64,000 nt of DNA from Intrasporangium calvum (GCF_028446585.1 NZ_JAPFQL010000020.1:1-64000); one strand, 5' to 3'. Numbered from the stretch's first letter, positions 18,711-27,467 are shown. Made by a program: numbers and translations. The notes: generated from the letters alone by a model not told the origin.

Positions 18711-18733
18711 GGGTCGTGGGCGAGAGTAGGGCC

Positions 18734-19381
18734 GTGAACCAGCACCAGCTCCTCGCCCACCGACCCGTCCGAACCCGCCGCCCCCTCGCCTGGGCCGCCG
18801 CCGGGATGGCCTCGCTCGTGCTTCTCGCGGGCTGTGCCAGCACCGGCGACGACCCAGGCACCGGGGCGCCGGGTGGCGCGCCCGCTGCAGCAGCGGCCGC
18901 CGGATCGGACGCCGACGCGATCCTCGCCAAGCTCGGACTGTCCGGGCGCAGTGCGACCGACGTCATCAGCACGCTCGACCAGGCGTCGGATCGCAAGAGC
19001 GACATCTTCGCGTCGGTCCGCTACGACAAGCTCGTCCTCAAGGACGGCGGCACCGAGACCGCGGTCCCGCTGCCGAGCGACAAGTTCTACCTGTCCGTCG
19101 CGCCCTACGTGAACCAGACGCACGACTGCTTCTACCACAGCCTGACGACGTGCACCGGTGAGCTCGCCGGGCAGTCCGTCGACGTCAAGATCGTCGACTC
19201 GTCCGGCAAGACGCTCGTCGAGAGCCCCCAGCAGATCTACGCCAACGGGTTCGTCGGCTTCTGGCTGCCGAGGGACATCGAGGGCACCATCACCGTGACT
19301 CAGGACGGCCGGACGGCCACGTCGCCCATCTCGACCGGCCAGGACGCGGCCACCTGCCTGTCCACGCTCAAGCTCGTCTGA
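18734..19381 (+). CDS. cueP: CueP-family periplasmic/lipoprotein metal-binding protein
   Basis: A 215-residue exported protein. The signal region (RRPLAWAAAGMASLVLLAGC) ends in a lipobox with Cys. The mature part follows the CueP pattern: LGLSGRSATDVISTLDQ, ASVRYDKLVL, FYLSVAPYVNQTHDCFYHSLTTCTGE, NGFVGFWLPRDIEGT and a final TCLSTL. The three conserved Cys (HDC, TTC, TC) are the copper ligands in Salmonella CueP. It starts within 25 bp of the ATPase stop, so both are probably one operon for copper export and external binding. GTG 18734 follows AGTAGGG; a GTG at 18707 overlapping the ATPase stop is an alternative. Confidence 0.87.
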   Translation: MNQHQLLAHRPVRTRRPLAWAAAGMASLVLLAGCASTGDDPGTGAPGGAPAAAAAAGSDADAILAKLGLSGRSATDVISTLDQASDRKSDIFASVRYDKLVLKDGGTETAVPLPSDKFYLSVAPYVNQTHDCFYHSLTTCTGELAGQSVDVKIVDSSGKTLVESPQQIYANGFVGFWLPRDIEGTITVTQDGRTATSPISTGQDAATCLSTLKLV

Positions 19382-19509
19382 ACCGATTCGCCAGCGTTGC
19401 AGCTCGGCCCTCGGGGGACACGAGAGGGCATGGGGATTCGTAATCCACCGCGCGAGTCCCCTTGAGGGCCATACTGCATCGCATCAGCTCATTTCAGGGA
19501 GGGATTCGC

Positions 19510-19956
19510 ATGGCCAGCCGTACTGCAAGGACCTTGGGGACCATCGTTGCCATCGTTGGCATCCTGATGATCGTCGCCGGGGGCGTCACGTACTACATGG
19601 TTCACACCGAGCTCAAGGCCGCGAAGATCACCGTGGCCAAGGACGCCACGATGCTGGCGGGCGACAAGGTGGATGGTCCGTTCTCGGCCTATGCCCAGGC
19701 GCAGATCATCGACAAGCACGCGCTCGACGCGACGGGCGGCAAGACCTACGCCGAGCTGGACCGCGAGGACCCGCTCCGGCAGACGGCGATGTCAGCGTCC
19801 TTCCTCCGGGCCTCGCTCTTCACCTCCGTCGTCGCCTTCGGCGTCGCCGCGATGGCGATGGGTCTCGGGTTGATGCTGCTGCTGATCGGCTGGGCTCTCG
19901 TGAGCCTCAGCAGGCGGGATGTGGTCCACGACCGGGCTCCGGACCGCACGGTCTGA
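19510..19956 (+). CDS. Small two-helix membrane protein (LigA-named family)
   Basis: A 148-residue protein. Helix 1 is TLGTIVAIVGILMIVAGGVTYYMV; an external middle of about 75 residues follows (ELKAAKITVAKDATMLAGDKVDGPFSAYAQAQIID); helix 2 is the long SVVAFGVAAMAMGLGLMLLLIGWAL. Actinobacterial relatives are often named aromatic ring-opening dioxygenase LigA, which has no support here: there are no dioxygenase metal ligands. ATG 19510 follows GGGAGGG at 19498-19504. Function unknown. Confidence 0.75.
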   Translation: MASRTARTLGTIVAIVGILMIVAGGVTYYMVHTELKAAKITVAKDATMLAGDKVDGPFSAYAQAQIIDKHALDATGGKTYAELDREDPLRQTAMSASFLRASLFTSVVAFGVAAMAMGLGLMLLLIGWALVSLSRRDVVHDRAPDRTV

Positions 19957-20001
19957 TCCGGCTCAGGTGACCCTCACCCGCCGGCCGCGGGTGTGGAGAC
20001 G

Positions 20002-20029
20002 GGCGGTGCCAGCTGCAGCTGGCGCCGCC
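20002..20029. other. Near-perfect 28-bp palindrome
   Basis: The core GCCAGCTGCAGCTGGC (20008-20023) is a perfect palindrome, extended to 28 bp with one mismatch per arm. It lies 45 bp past the preceding stop and about 70 bp before the lysE-like start. It could be an operator or part of a terminator. Confidence 0.45.
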
Positions 20030-20100
20030 TGTCGCGTACCCCCTCCAGTTCCCGTGGACGGCCCCTTTCCTCCTGTCAGGAGTCATGTCATCCTTTGCCC

Positions 20101-20736
20101 ATGACATGGCAGACGTACGGGTCCTTCGCGCTCTTCGCGCTGGTGGTGACCCTCGTGCCCGGCCCCGACTTCGCGGTGGTGACGCGCAACGCGCTCGCCG
20201 GCGGCCGACGACGTGGTCTGTTTGCGGGCGTGGGCGTGGCGGCTTCCAGTGCCGTCCAGGGGGTCGCCGTGGCCCTCGGGCTCGGCGCGGTGATCGCCGC
20301 CTCCGGGCCCGTCTTCCAGACCATCAGGTGGGTCGGCGTGGCCTACCTCGTCTTCCTGGCCGGCCAGGCCCTCGTCAGTGCCAGACGGGGTCGCTACGAC
20401 GTGGTTCGAGACGGTGGCGCCCCCGGCCGTTCGGCAGGGGCAGCGGTGGTCGGCCTGCGACAGGGCTTCCTGTCCAACATCACCAACCCGAAGGTGCTCG
20501 CCTTCTACCTGGCCGTGCTCCCGCAGTTCCTGCCCGGCAGCCAGTCGCCTTGGCAGGCCGTGCCGCTCGCGTTGACGCACGCACTCATCTCCGCCGTCTA
20601 CCTCACCCTCCTCGTGCTCGGTATCGACCGGGCCCGGATCCTGTTGTCGCGCCGCCGGGTCCGGCGCTGGCTCGACGGGCTGACCGGGGTGGCGATGCTC
20701 GGCTTCGGGGCGCGGCTCGCCGCTGACGGGCTCTGA
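20101..20736 (+). CDS. LysE/RhtB-family amino-acid exporter
   Basis: A 211-residue membrane protein with six hydrophobic helices. The signature is LVVTLVPGPDFAVVTRNALAGGRRRGLFAGVGVAAS near the N-terminus, then GLRQGFLSNITNPKVLAFYLAVLPQFL in the middle. These are typical of the LysE/RhtB/CadD superfamily, which exports amino acids such as homoserine or threonine. ATG 20101 gives the usual family N-terminus; upstream frame lacks similarity. Substrate cannot be predicted. A hairpin follows. Confidence 0.88.
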   Translation: MTWQTYGSFALFALVVTLVPGPDFAVVTRNALAGGRRRGLFAGVGVAASSAVQGVAVALGLGAVIAASGPVFQTIRWVGVAYLVFLAGQALVSARRGRYDVVRDGGAPGRSAGAAVVGLRQGFLSNITNPKVLAFYLAVLPQFLPGSQSPWQAVPLALTHALISAVYLTLLVLGIDRARILLSRRRVRRWLDGLTGVAMLGFGARLAADGL

Positions 20737-20754
20737 CGCCGGCCGCCGGCATCA

Positions 20755-20790
20755 CCACCACGCATCGGGCCGGGGCCCGATCTGTGGTGG
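20755..20790 (+). terminator. Terminator after the LysE-type gene
   Basis: ATCGGGCC (20764-20771) pairs with GGCCCGAT (20774-20781), and CCACCA (20755-20760) pairs with TGGTGG (20785-20790) outside a small internal loop. Confidence 0.6.
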
Positions 20791-20889
20791 GCATTCGCGA
20801 GCGAGGCCACCGCTCATGGGGCCCGGGTCCGAAACGTGGTGGGGGCCGCTGAGCTGGCTCCGCGCGGACCCGACCTCGCGCTGGGGCTG

Positions 20890-20904
20890 AGCCCAGCGGC
20901 ATAC
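20890..20904 (-). repeat. Dispersed 15-bp repeat, copy 6 (intergenic)
   Basis: Exact reverse-strand copy 63 bp before the CYTH-CHAD start. Confidence 0.9.
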
Positions 20905-20966
20905 CCCTGCGCTGCTTGTGGGTTCGGCTGTGGGTTCGGCGCGGCCAACGGGGGAAGATGAGAGGC

Positions 20967-22505
20967 ATGGGCCGTTCGCAGCAGGACGAGATCGAGCGCA
21001 AGTACGACGTCGGGGTCGAGACGGTCTTCCCCAACCTCGCCGAAGTCGGTCTCGTCGCGGGCGTGGGCCAGCCTCAGGAGCTGCGGTTGGAGGCGGTGTA
21101 CTTCGACACGGCCGGGCTCGACCTCGCGCGCCACGGCGTGACCTTGCGCCGGCGCACCGGCGGCCACGACGCCGGCTGGCACCTCAAGCTGCCCAAGGGC
21201 GGGGACGCGCGGACGGAGGTGCACGAACCCCTCGGGGAGGACGACTCCGAGACGGTGCCCGACTCGCTGCTGGGGCAGGTTCGTGCCATCGTGCGCGACC
21301 GTCCGCTCCGGCCGGTCGCGCGGCTCGCGACGACCCGACGTGAGTACGCGTTGCACGACGGCGAGGGCGCCGTGCTGGCGACGGTGTGTGACGACGAGGT
21401 GCGTGCCGAACGGCTCGGCGGGGCGGGCGACGCCTCCGCAGCATCCCAGGAGTGGCGGGAGTGGGAGGTGGAGCTGGCTGGCGGCGCGGAGGAGCTCCTC
21501 GACGCCGTGGGGGAGCAGCTGCGTGACGCCGGGGCCTCGCCGGCGGCGTCGGCCTCGAAGCTGCGGCGGGCGCTCGGCGACCTGCCCTCCGCGGGGCGGC
21601 CCACCGCTGACGGCACCTCGAACGGCTCGGCGCGTCAGGTGCTCGCAGCCCACCTCGCCGAGCACACGGTCCGGTTGCAGGCCGAGGACCGGGCCGTGCG
21701 GACGGGTCAGGCCGAAGGCATCCACAAGCTGCGGATCGCAGCGCGCCGGCTCCGCTCGGCGCTCAGCACATGGCGTCCACTGCTCGACCAGGAGGCGACG
21801 GAGCCGGTCCGCGAGGAGCTGCGTTGGCTGGGCGGGACGCTCGCGCCGGCGCGCGACGCCCAGGTGCTCCGCGAGCACCTCGCCGAGGTGTTGGCCGGAC
21901 AGCCGGCGGAACTGGTCGCAGGGCCGGTGGCCACGCGCATCGACGACCTGCTGCGGGCGGCCTACGGTGCCGGCCGGGACCGGGCCCTGGAGCAGCTCGA
22001 CGGGAGCCGCTACTTCCGGCTGCTCGACGCGCTCGACTCACTCATCGAGTCACCGCCGCTGACCAAGGACGCGGACGAGCCGGCCGGCACGGTGCTCAAA
22101 CGGCTGCTGCGTCGCGACATCAAGCGGTTGCGCCGGGCGGTCCGGGCCATCGAGGCCGCACCGCGGACCAGCGCCGAGCGGGACGTCGCCTTCCACGAGG
22201 CGCGCAAGAAGGCCAAGCGACTCCGTTACGCCGCGGAGATGGCCGAGCCGGTCCTCGGCAAGCAGGCGCGCTCGCTCGCCACGTCGGCCAAGAAGGTCCA
22301 GGAGACGCTCGGCGTGCACCAGGACTCCGTCGTCGCGCGGGAACGGCTGCGCGAGATGGGCATGCAGGCGCACCTCGCGGGCGAGAACGCCTTCACCTTC
22401 GGACGGCTGCACGCGCTCGAGGAGAGCCGAGCGGCCAGCGCGGAGGGGGACTTCGACAAGGCGTGGAAGAAGTTCCGGCGCAAGCAGCTCGACCGCTGGA
22501 GCTAG
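20967..22505 (+). CDS. CYTH-CHAD domain protein
   Basis: A 512-residue fusion. Residues 5-205 form a CYTH triphosphate-tunnel domain beginning EIERKYDV (ExExK motif) with EAVYFDTAGLDLARHGVTLRRR, HLKLPK and EWEVEL, typical of triphosphatase-like active sites. Residues 225-510 form a CHAD domain with conserved histidines and basic residues (VEGIHKLRIAARRLRSALSTW-type region, ARDAQVLREHL, FHEARKKAKRLRYAAE, QETLGVHQDSVVARERL). CHAD binds polyphosphate; the pair suggests polyphosphate or triphosphate metabolism. ATG 20967 follows a GGGGAAGATGAGAGG stretch. Confidence 0.9.
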   Translation: MGRSQQDEIERKYDVGVETVFPNLAEVGLVAGVGQPQELRLEAVYFDTAGLDLARHGVTLRRRTGGHDAGWHLKLPKGGDARTEVHEPLGEDDSETVPDSLLGQVRAIVRDRPLRPVARLATTRREYALHDGEGAVLATVCDDEVRAERLGGAGDASAASQEWREWEVELAGGAEELLDAVGEQLRDAGASPAASASKLRRALGDLPSAGRPTADGTSNGSARQVLAAHLAEHTVRLQAEDRAVRTGQAEGIHKLRIAARRLRSALSTWRPLLDQEATEPVREELRWLGGTLAPARDAQVLREHLAEVLAGQPAELVAGPVATRIDDLLRAAYGAGRDRALEQLDGSRYFRLLDALDSLIESPPLTKDADEPAGTVLKRLLRRDIKRLRRAVRAIEAAPRTSAERDVAFHEARKKAKRLRYAAEMAEPVLGKQARSLATSAKKVQETLGVHQDSVVARERLREMGMQAHLAGENAFTFGRLHALEESRAASAEGDFDKAWKKFRRKQLDRWS

Positions 22506-22598
22506 CGTCTGCCGGGTGGACCGGCGACCCGGGCGGACCCGGGCGCCCGGCGCTGTCGGGCCGCGGATTACCGTGGTGGGCAACGAGAGGAGTTCGCA

Positions 22599-22937
22599 AT
22601 GATCGTGATGACGACGCTCGGCCCCGGTGACACCGTCGGTGGTGGCCTCGGGCGCGCGGCTCGGGTGGCGGTGGCGGAGGTCGCCGACGGACAGATCACG
22701 TCGTGGGACGAGGTGCCCGTCGGCTGGGACCGGCTGCACGACGAGGGGACGGAGGGCTCGCACCACGCTCGGATCGCCACCTTCCTCAAGGAGCGTGGCA
22801 TCGAGGCTGTCGTCGTGGAGCACGTCGGGCTGGGGATGCAGCGCATGCTCGGCACGATGGGGCTGCGCCTCGTCCAGGGCGCCCGAGGTGACGCACGGCA
22901 GGCCGTCGTCGCCGCAGCCGGCACGACGCCGAGCTGA
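22599..22937 (+). CDS. NifX/NifB-like FeMo-cofactor-family protein
   Basis: A 112-residue protein of the dinitrogenase iron-molybdenum cofactor family. The fold is marked by an N-terminal beta strand, RVAVAEVADGQITSWDEVPVGWD, HHARIATFLKERGIEAVVVEHVGLGMQRMLGTMGLRL and a C-terminal helix. Stand-alone members are frequent in non-diazotrophs, where their role is unclear. No nif gene is nearby. ATG 22599 follows GAGAGGAG, an excellent ribosome binding site. Confidence 0.82.
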   Translation: MIVMTTLGPGDTVGGGLGRAARVAVAEVADGQITSWDEVPVGWDRLHDEGTEGSHHARIATFLKERGIEAVVVEHVGLGMQRMLGTMGLRLVQGARGDARQAVVAAAGTTPS

Positions 22938-23018
22938 CCGCCTGCACCCGAGGGGGGCATCGAGCCCAGCGGGGAAACCCGGTTGCCCGGCCCCGCGGCG
23001 GAGCGCTTGGCTGGGGTC

Positions 23019-24281
23019 ATGACGGGACCCCAGGTTCGCATCCTGACCGGCACCGACCCGGAGCGCTTGGTCGCCACCGACCACACGGTCTGGTTCGACG
23101 AGGTCCCCGGCAGGTCTGCCGAGGAGCAGCTCATCGGCCTGCCGGACACCCATCGGTTCGCCGCGGAGGTCGACGGCGCTGACCCGGGCACGTACGCCGG
23201 GATCTACGGGGTCTTCCCCCTGACCCTGTCGGTGCCTGGCGGCGCGCGACCGCGGTCCATCCCGTGTGCCGGTCTGACCTGGGTCGGAGTCCACCCCGAC
23301 CACCGACGCAAGGGCGTCCTGACGGCGATGATCCGCGACCACCTCGAGCGAGTCCGGGCCGAGGAGCGCACTCATGTCTCGGCGCTGCACGCGAGCGAGC
23401 CCGGCATCTACGGCCGCTATGGCTACGGACTGGCCTCGCTCGAGCTGCACGTCAGTCTGTCCCGAGGCGCCACGTTGACCGCCCCGCACCTCGACACCGA
23501 GGCTGCTCTGATCACCACGCACCTCGCGAGCGTGGCCGACCCCGACGTCGCGAAGCGCCTGCGCGAGTGCCACCTGGCCCAGGCGCGGCTCGGCGAGGTG
23601 GTCGGGGCCGAGGGCTACTACGAGCGGATCTGCACGGAGCCGCCGGAACGCCTGCGGGACAAGGAACCCCACCGTGTGCTCTTTGCGCGACGGGACGGCC
23701 GGGACGTGGGCTTCGCGATCTTCCGCCGCAGCCACAAGTGGGAGAAGGCCCGCCCCGCGGGAGAGCTCGAGGTCATGGCGCTGGTCGGCGGGCCGGCTGC
23801 CCTGCTGACGCTGTCGCGCAGGCTCGTGGACTTCGACCTGATGGGCACGGTCAAGCTGCGCGGCGTCGGCGCCGACGACCCGGTGATCCACTGGGCCGGT
23901 GGGCCGCGGAGCACCTCCGACGTCGAGACCTACGACTCCCTCTGGGTCCGCCTCGTCGACCTCCCCGAGGCGTTGGAGGCCCGGGCCTGGAGCGCACCGT
24001 GCGATGTCGTCGTCGAGGTCGAGGACGCCGCGGCCCCGTGGAACCACGGCGTCTGGCGGATCCGCGCCGGCGCGGCCGGCGAGGCGGAGGTGGCGCGCGC
24101 GACCGAGACCGCCGACGTCCGGTTGCCCGTGCAGGCCCTCGGTGCGGCCTACCTCGGCGGCGGCAACCTCGTGGCCATGCTCCGGGCCGGGCTGATCGAG
24201 GAGCGCCGGGCAGGCGCGGCAGCCGAGCTGTGGCGGGGCCTGCGCACCGACATGGCCCCGGCTGCAGCCATGCCGTTCTGA
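23019..24281 (+). CDS. Eis-like GNAT N-acetyltransferase
   Basis: A 420-residue protein resembling mycobacterial Eis, which acetylates multiple amines (for example aminoglycosides) using acetyl-CoA. The N-terminal GNAT domain has GLTWVGVHPDHRRKGVLTAMIRDHL, the acetyl-CoA pyrophosphate loop. A second GNAT-like region and a C-terminal sterol-carrier-like domain follow (LPVQALGAAYLGGGNLVAMLRAGLI). It ends in Phe, whose carboxylate acts as the general base in Eis. ATG 23019 is chosen over an upstream TTG extension. It converges on cobIJ with only 7 bp between stops. Confidence 0.85.
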   Translation: MTGPQVRILTGTDPERLVATDHTVWFDEVPGRSAEEQLIGLPDTHRFAAEVDGADPGTYAGIYGVFPLTLSVPGGARPRSIPCAGLTWVGVHPDHRRKGVLTAMIRDHLERVRAEERTHVSALHASEPGIYGRYGYGLASLELHVSLSRGATLTAPHLDTEAALITTHLASVADPDVAKRLRECHLAQARLGEVVGAEGYYERICTEPPERLRDKEPHRVLFARRDGRDVGFAIFRRSHKWEKARPAGELEVMALVGGPAALLTLSRRLVDFDLMGTVKLRGVGADDPVIHWAGGPRSTSDVETYDSLWVRLVDLPEALEARAWSAPCDVVVEVEDAAAPWNHGVWRIRAGAAGEAEVARATETADVRLPVQALGAAYLGGGNLVAMLRAGLIEERRAGAAAELWRGLRTDMAPAAAMPF

Positions 24282-24288
24282 CGCCGGT

Positions 24289-25842
24289 TCAGCCGGCGGT
24301 CGGCTCCATCACGAAGCGCGGCGTCCAGACCTGCCCCTCCGCTGTCACACGGGTTCCCGTGGCACCGATGATGAGCAGGCACTTCATGTCGATCGTCGCG
24401 GGGTCGAGCTCCCCGAGTGTCGTCACCGTCAGCGACTCCTCCTCGCGACCGATGTCCCGCCCCACGACGACGACCGTCTCCGGGCGGCGGACGTCGAGCA
24501 GGGCGGCCCTGGCCTGGGCGATCTGCTCGGTCCGGCTGCGCGACGCGGGGTTGTAGAGGGCGATGACGAGGTCGGCCTCTGCGGCCGCGCGCAGGCGGCG
24601 CTCGACGACGGACCAGGGCTTGAGCCGATCCGAGAGCGACATGATGGCGAAGTCGCCACCCAGTGGCGCGCCCGCTCGGGCGGCCACGGCCTGCGCCGCG
24701 GTGACACCGGGCACGACGCGCACCGGCACGTCGACGAGCTCGGGGTCCTCGGCCGCCTCGTAGACGGCCGACGCCATCCCGAACACCCCGGCGTCCCCAC
24801 CGGACACGACGGCGACGCGCGCACCGCCGCGGGCCAGCTCGAGCGCGTGCCGGGCGCGGTCCACCTCGACCGTGTTGCCCGAGGCGTGCCGGGTCAGCCC
24901 GGCTCGTTGCGGCACCCGGTTGACGTAGGGCGCGTAGCCCACGACGTGGTCGACCTCCGCCAGCACGGCGCTGGCCTCGGGCGTCAGCCACCGGTCCGGT
25001 CCCGGGCCGAGCCCCACGACGACGACCTCACCCAGCCCCGCGCCCGACTCGGCCGTATGCCGCTGGGCCGGCTCAGCGGCATACGGCATCGTCGCGCGCC
25101 CGGCTGAGTCGGCCCGCAGGTCCTGGCCCGGCACCACGATCATCGACATGTAGGGGACGGTGGCGGGGTCGACCTCGCTGACGGGCAGGACCCGCTCGGC
25201 GGTGGAGGTGGCGCGCTCGACGTAGCGCGCGTCGGCGAGCCGGCCGGCCTGGCGCAGCGCCTCGACGACGCCGGGGAACGTGCGCCCGAGCTTCATGATG
25301 ACGGCGGCCTCGGTGTCGGCGAGGCGGCGGGCCAGCTCGGGCACGGGCAGCGTGCCGGGGAGGATGGTGAGGACGTCCTCGTGCCGGCACAGGCCGGTGG
25401 CGACGGCTGCGGCCGACCCGCTGACCGAGGTGACGCCGGGAACGACCTCGGAGTCGTAGCGGGCGGCCAGCCGGTCATGGAGGTACATGTAGGTGCCGTA
25501 GAAGAGCGGGTCGCCCTCCGCGATGACCGCGACGTTGCGTCCGGCGTCGAGGTGCCCGGCGAGGCGGGCCGCGGACTCGTCGTAGAAGTCCGCCATCAGC
25601 CCGTGGTAGCCGAGGGGGTGGTCGGTGGCGCCGGTCGTGACCGGGTAGGCGAGCAGCTCCTCGATGGCGTCGTGGCGGAAGTACTGCGCGGCGATGCGCC
25701 TCGCGATCGAGTCGCCCTTGGGGCCGCTGTGGAAGGCCACGACGTCGGCCGAGCGGATGATCCGGGCCGCCTTGATCGTCACGAGCTCGGGGTCGCCGGG
25801 GCCGACGCCCACCCCTCGGAGCCAGCCGGGGGTGCGGTTCAC
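24289..25842 (-). CDS. cobIJ: Precorrin-2 C20- / precorrin-3B C17-methyltransferase fusion
   Basis: A 517-residue bifunctional SAM enzyme for steps 2 and 4 of aerobic corrin synthesis. The CobI half (residues 1-245) has RGVGVGPGDPELVTIKA, AVIAEGDPLFYGTYMYL and EVVPGVTSVSGSAAA. The CobJ half (about 265-517) has VVVVGLGPGPDRWLTPEA, VAVVSGGDAGVFGMA, VVPGVTAAQAVAARAGAPLGGDF and ALYNPASRSR. The linker between them (about 253-264) is made of two copies of the 15-bp repeat in inverted orientation. GTG 25842 follows GAGGAGG and overlaps the cobH stop by 4 bp. Confidence 0.93.
   Translation of the reverse strand: MNRTPGWLRGVGVGPGDPELVTIKAARIIRSADVVAFHSGPKGDSIARRIAAQYFRHDAIEELLAYPVTTGATDHPLGYHGLMADFYDESAARLAGHLDAGRNVAVIAEGDPLFYGTYMYLHDRLAARYDSEVVPGVTSVSGSAAAVATGLCRHEDVLTILPGTLPVPELARRLADTEAAVIMKLGRTFPGVVEALRQAGRLADARYVERATSTAERVLPVSEVDPATVPYMSMIVVPGQDLRADSAGRATMPYAAEPAQRHTAESGAGLGEVVVVGLGPGPDRWLTPEASAVLAEVDHVVGYAPYVNRVPQRAGLTRHASGNTVEVDRARHALELARGGARVAVVSGGDAGVFGMASAVYEAAEDPELVDVPVRVVPGVTAAQAVAARAGAPLGGDFAIMSLSDRLKPWSVVERRLRAAAEADLVIALYNPASRSRTEQIAQARAALLDVRRPETVVVVGRDIGREEESLTVTTLGELDPATIDMKCLLIIGATGTRVTAEGQVWTPRFVMEPTAG
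25055..25069 (+). repeat. Dispersed 15-bp repeat, copy 7 (cobIJ linker, one mismatch)
   Basis: GTATGCCGCTGGGCC. With copy 8 it forms 14-bp perfect arms (25052-25065 and 25074-25087) around an 8-bp spacer. Confidence 0.85.
25072..25084 (-). repeat. Dispersed repeat, copy 8 (cobIJ linker, inverted)
   Basis: CTCAGCGGCATAC, the reverse-strand copy facing copy 7; it lies exactly in the interdomain linker. Confidence 0.8.
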
Positions 25843-26516
25843 AGTTCCTCCTCGCGTGCCAGTGCATTGAGGGCGGAGGCGGCCAGGGCCGATCCGCCGC
25901 GGCGACCGTGGACGACGAGCCACGGGACGTCGTAGGGGTTCTCGGCGAGCGCGACCTTGGACTCCGCCGATCCGATGAAGCCGACGGGGACCCCGACGAT
26001 CGCTGCCGGTCGGGGGCCGCCGTCCGCGATCTGCTCGAGGAGGTGGAAGAGGGCGGTCGGCGCGTTGCCGATGGCGACGACGGCGCCCTCGAGGCGCTCG
26101 CCCCAGAGGGAGACGGCGGCGGCGGAGCGGGTGGTGCCCCAGGCCTTGGCGATGGCCGGGACGCGCTCGTCGCGCAGGGTGCAGACGACCTCGTTGTCGC
26201 GGGGAAGCCTTGCCCTCGTGACGCCGGCGGCGATCATCTGGGCGTCGGTGAAGATCGGCGCGCCCCGGCGCAGGGCTGCCCGGGCGTCGGGGACGAGGCG
26301 CGGGTGGACGGCGATGTGCTCGGTGAGGGCGACGTCACCGCTCGCGTGCACCATCCGGACCGCCACGGTGCGGGCCTCCTCGGGCAGGTGGTCGAGGCGG
26401 GCCTCGGCGCGGATCGTGGCGAAGGACCGCCGGTAGATCTCCTGGCCGTCCGTCTCGTAGGCATAGCGACGGGTGGGCGGCGCGGAGGCCGTGGCGGGTG
26501 TGAGGGGCGCAGACAT
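25839..26516 (-). CDS. cobH: Precorrin-8X methylmutase
   Basis: Moves the C-11 methyl group of precorrin-8X to C-12, giving hydrogenobyrinate. The 225-residue protein has the family pattern YETDGQEIYRRSFATIRAEA, RMVHASGD with the catalytic histidine, APIFTDAQMIAAGV, AIGNAPTALFHLLE, and VGVPVGFIGSAESKVAL. It is followed by cobIJ with a 4-bp overlap. No cobalamin riboswitch is seen in the 88 bp upstream of its start. In M. tuberculosis cobG precedes it; here cobG is 21 kb away on the same strand. Confidence 0.93.
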   Translation of the reverse strand: MSAPLTPATASAPPTRRYAYETDGQEIYRRSFATIRAEARLDHLPEEARTVAVRMVHASGDVALTEHIAVHPRLVPDARAALRRGAPIFTDAQMIAAGVTRARLPRDNEVVCTLRDERVPAIAKAWGTTRSAAAVSLWGERLEGAVVAIGNAPTALFHLLEQIADGGPRPAAIVGVPVGFIGSAESKVALAENPYDVPWLVVHGRRGGSALAASALNALAREEEL

Positions 26517-26604
26517 TGCCCGACATCGTAGGGGGCCGTCACGGCAGCCTGGTCAGCCGGGAGGCCGCCCGTGGCAACGGGCAGCGCCTCCCGCCGGGGC
26601 CCAC

Positions 26605-27399
26605 TCACGCCAAGGCGGCGAGCCAGTCCATCTCGTCGGTCGCACGCGCCCGCCACCAGGCATCGTCGTGGCCGCCCGGTTCGAAGTGGCTCTCGACCCG
26701 TGACAACCGCTCGGCAAGGGCCCGGTTCGCGGCGATGAACGGGTCGGACCGTCCGCAGTCGAGACGGATCGGAATGCCGTCAAGTCGATCCGCCCGCTCC
26801 AGGATCGAGTGCCGGTCGAAGTCCTCCCGGTCGTCGAACGCGCCCGCCGGTGTCTCCCCAGCGGTGCGCCAGAGCGCCGCACTGGCCGCGACGACTCCGG
26901 TCACGCGCCCGCGTCCGAGCTCGCTGGCGAGCAGGAGCGCCCCGAAGCCGCCCATCGACCAGCCGAGCAGTCCGACACGGGCGCCCGCCGGCAGTCCGCA
27001 GCGGTCCAGAGCCAAGGGGATCAGCTCCTCGCGGACCATCGCACCGCTGTCGGTCCCGTCGCGCCGCCGGTGCCAGTAGCGGTTGCCGCCATCGACGGAG
27101 ACCACGGCGAGGCGGGTGGCGTCGAGGGCGTCGGCGTAACCGAGGTCGAACGCCGCATCCGCATCGCCGCCGTAGCCGTGCAGGACGACGACCAGACCTC
27201 GAGGTGGCTGGTCCGCCGGCATCGCCAGCCGCCACCGGACGTGCCCCAGGCCGAAGCGGCTCGTGAGCTCGCCCTCGCTGAGCTGGCCCTGGGGCCTCGC
27301 CCCACACGCTGTGACGGGGACGCCTGCGGTCATGGCACAGCCGAGCAGCAGCACCGCCCGCAGCGCGGAGCGACGATCGACGGGGCGGGTGGCGGACAC
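26605..27399 (-). CDS. Secreted esterase-like alpha/beta hydrolase lipoprotein
   Basis: A 264-residue exported hydrolase. The N-terminus is basic then hydrophobic (RRSALRAVLLLGCAMTAGVPVTAC), ending in a lipobox-like VTAC. The hydrolase core has LVVVLHGYGGDADAAFDLGYAD (oxyanion loop), GLLGWSMGGFGALLLASELG with the nucleophile Ser, and a C-terminal ...FEPGGHDDAWWRA containing the catalytic His. The Asp is probably in LDCGRSDPF. This matches the esterase D / antigen 85-like family. Substrate unknown. Divergent from the DinB gene. Confidence 0.83.
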   Translation of the reverse strand: MSATRPVDRRSALRAVLLLGCAMTAGVPVTACGARPQGQLSEGELTSRFGLGHVRWRLAMPADQPPRGLVVVLHGYGGDADAAFDLGYADALDATRLAVVSVDGGNRYWHRRRDGTDSGAMVREELIPLALDRCGLPAGARVGLLGWSMGGFGALLLASELGRGRVTGVVAASAALWRTAGETPAGAFDDREDFDRHSILERADRLDGIPIRLDCGRSDPFIAANRALAERLSRVESHFEPGGHDDAWWRARATDEMDWLAALA

Positions 27400-27467
27400 C
27401 TCTGCAGCGTAGGTCTCGTGGCGACGCAGGGGGCTCGGGACGCGGGCTGGACGGGCATGATGACGCG

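Noticed and set aside
19510-19956. Aromatic ring-opening dioxygenase LigA
   Set aside because: The name is common for such proteins, but the two-helix sequence has no dioxygenase motifs.
22961-22973. CGAGCCCAGCGGGG as a further copy of the dispersed repeat
   Set aside because: Only the first half matches; it may be a decayed copy but cannot be counted.
24282-24298. Short CGCCGG/CCGGCG hairpin between eis-like gene and cobIJ
   Set aside because: Only six pairs in GC-rich DNA; could be chance, so not listed as a terminator.
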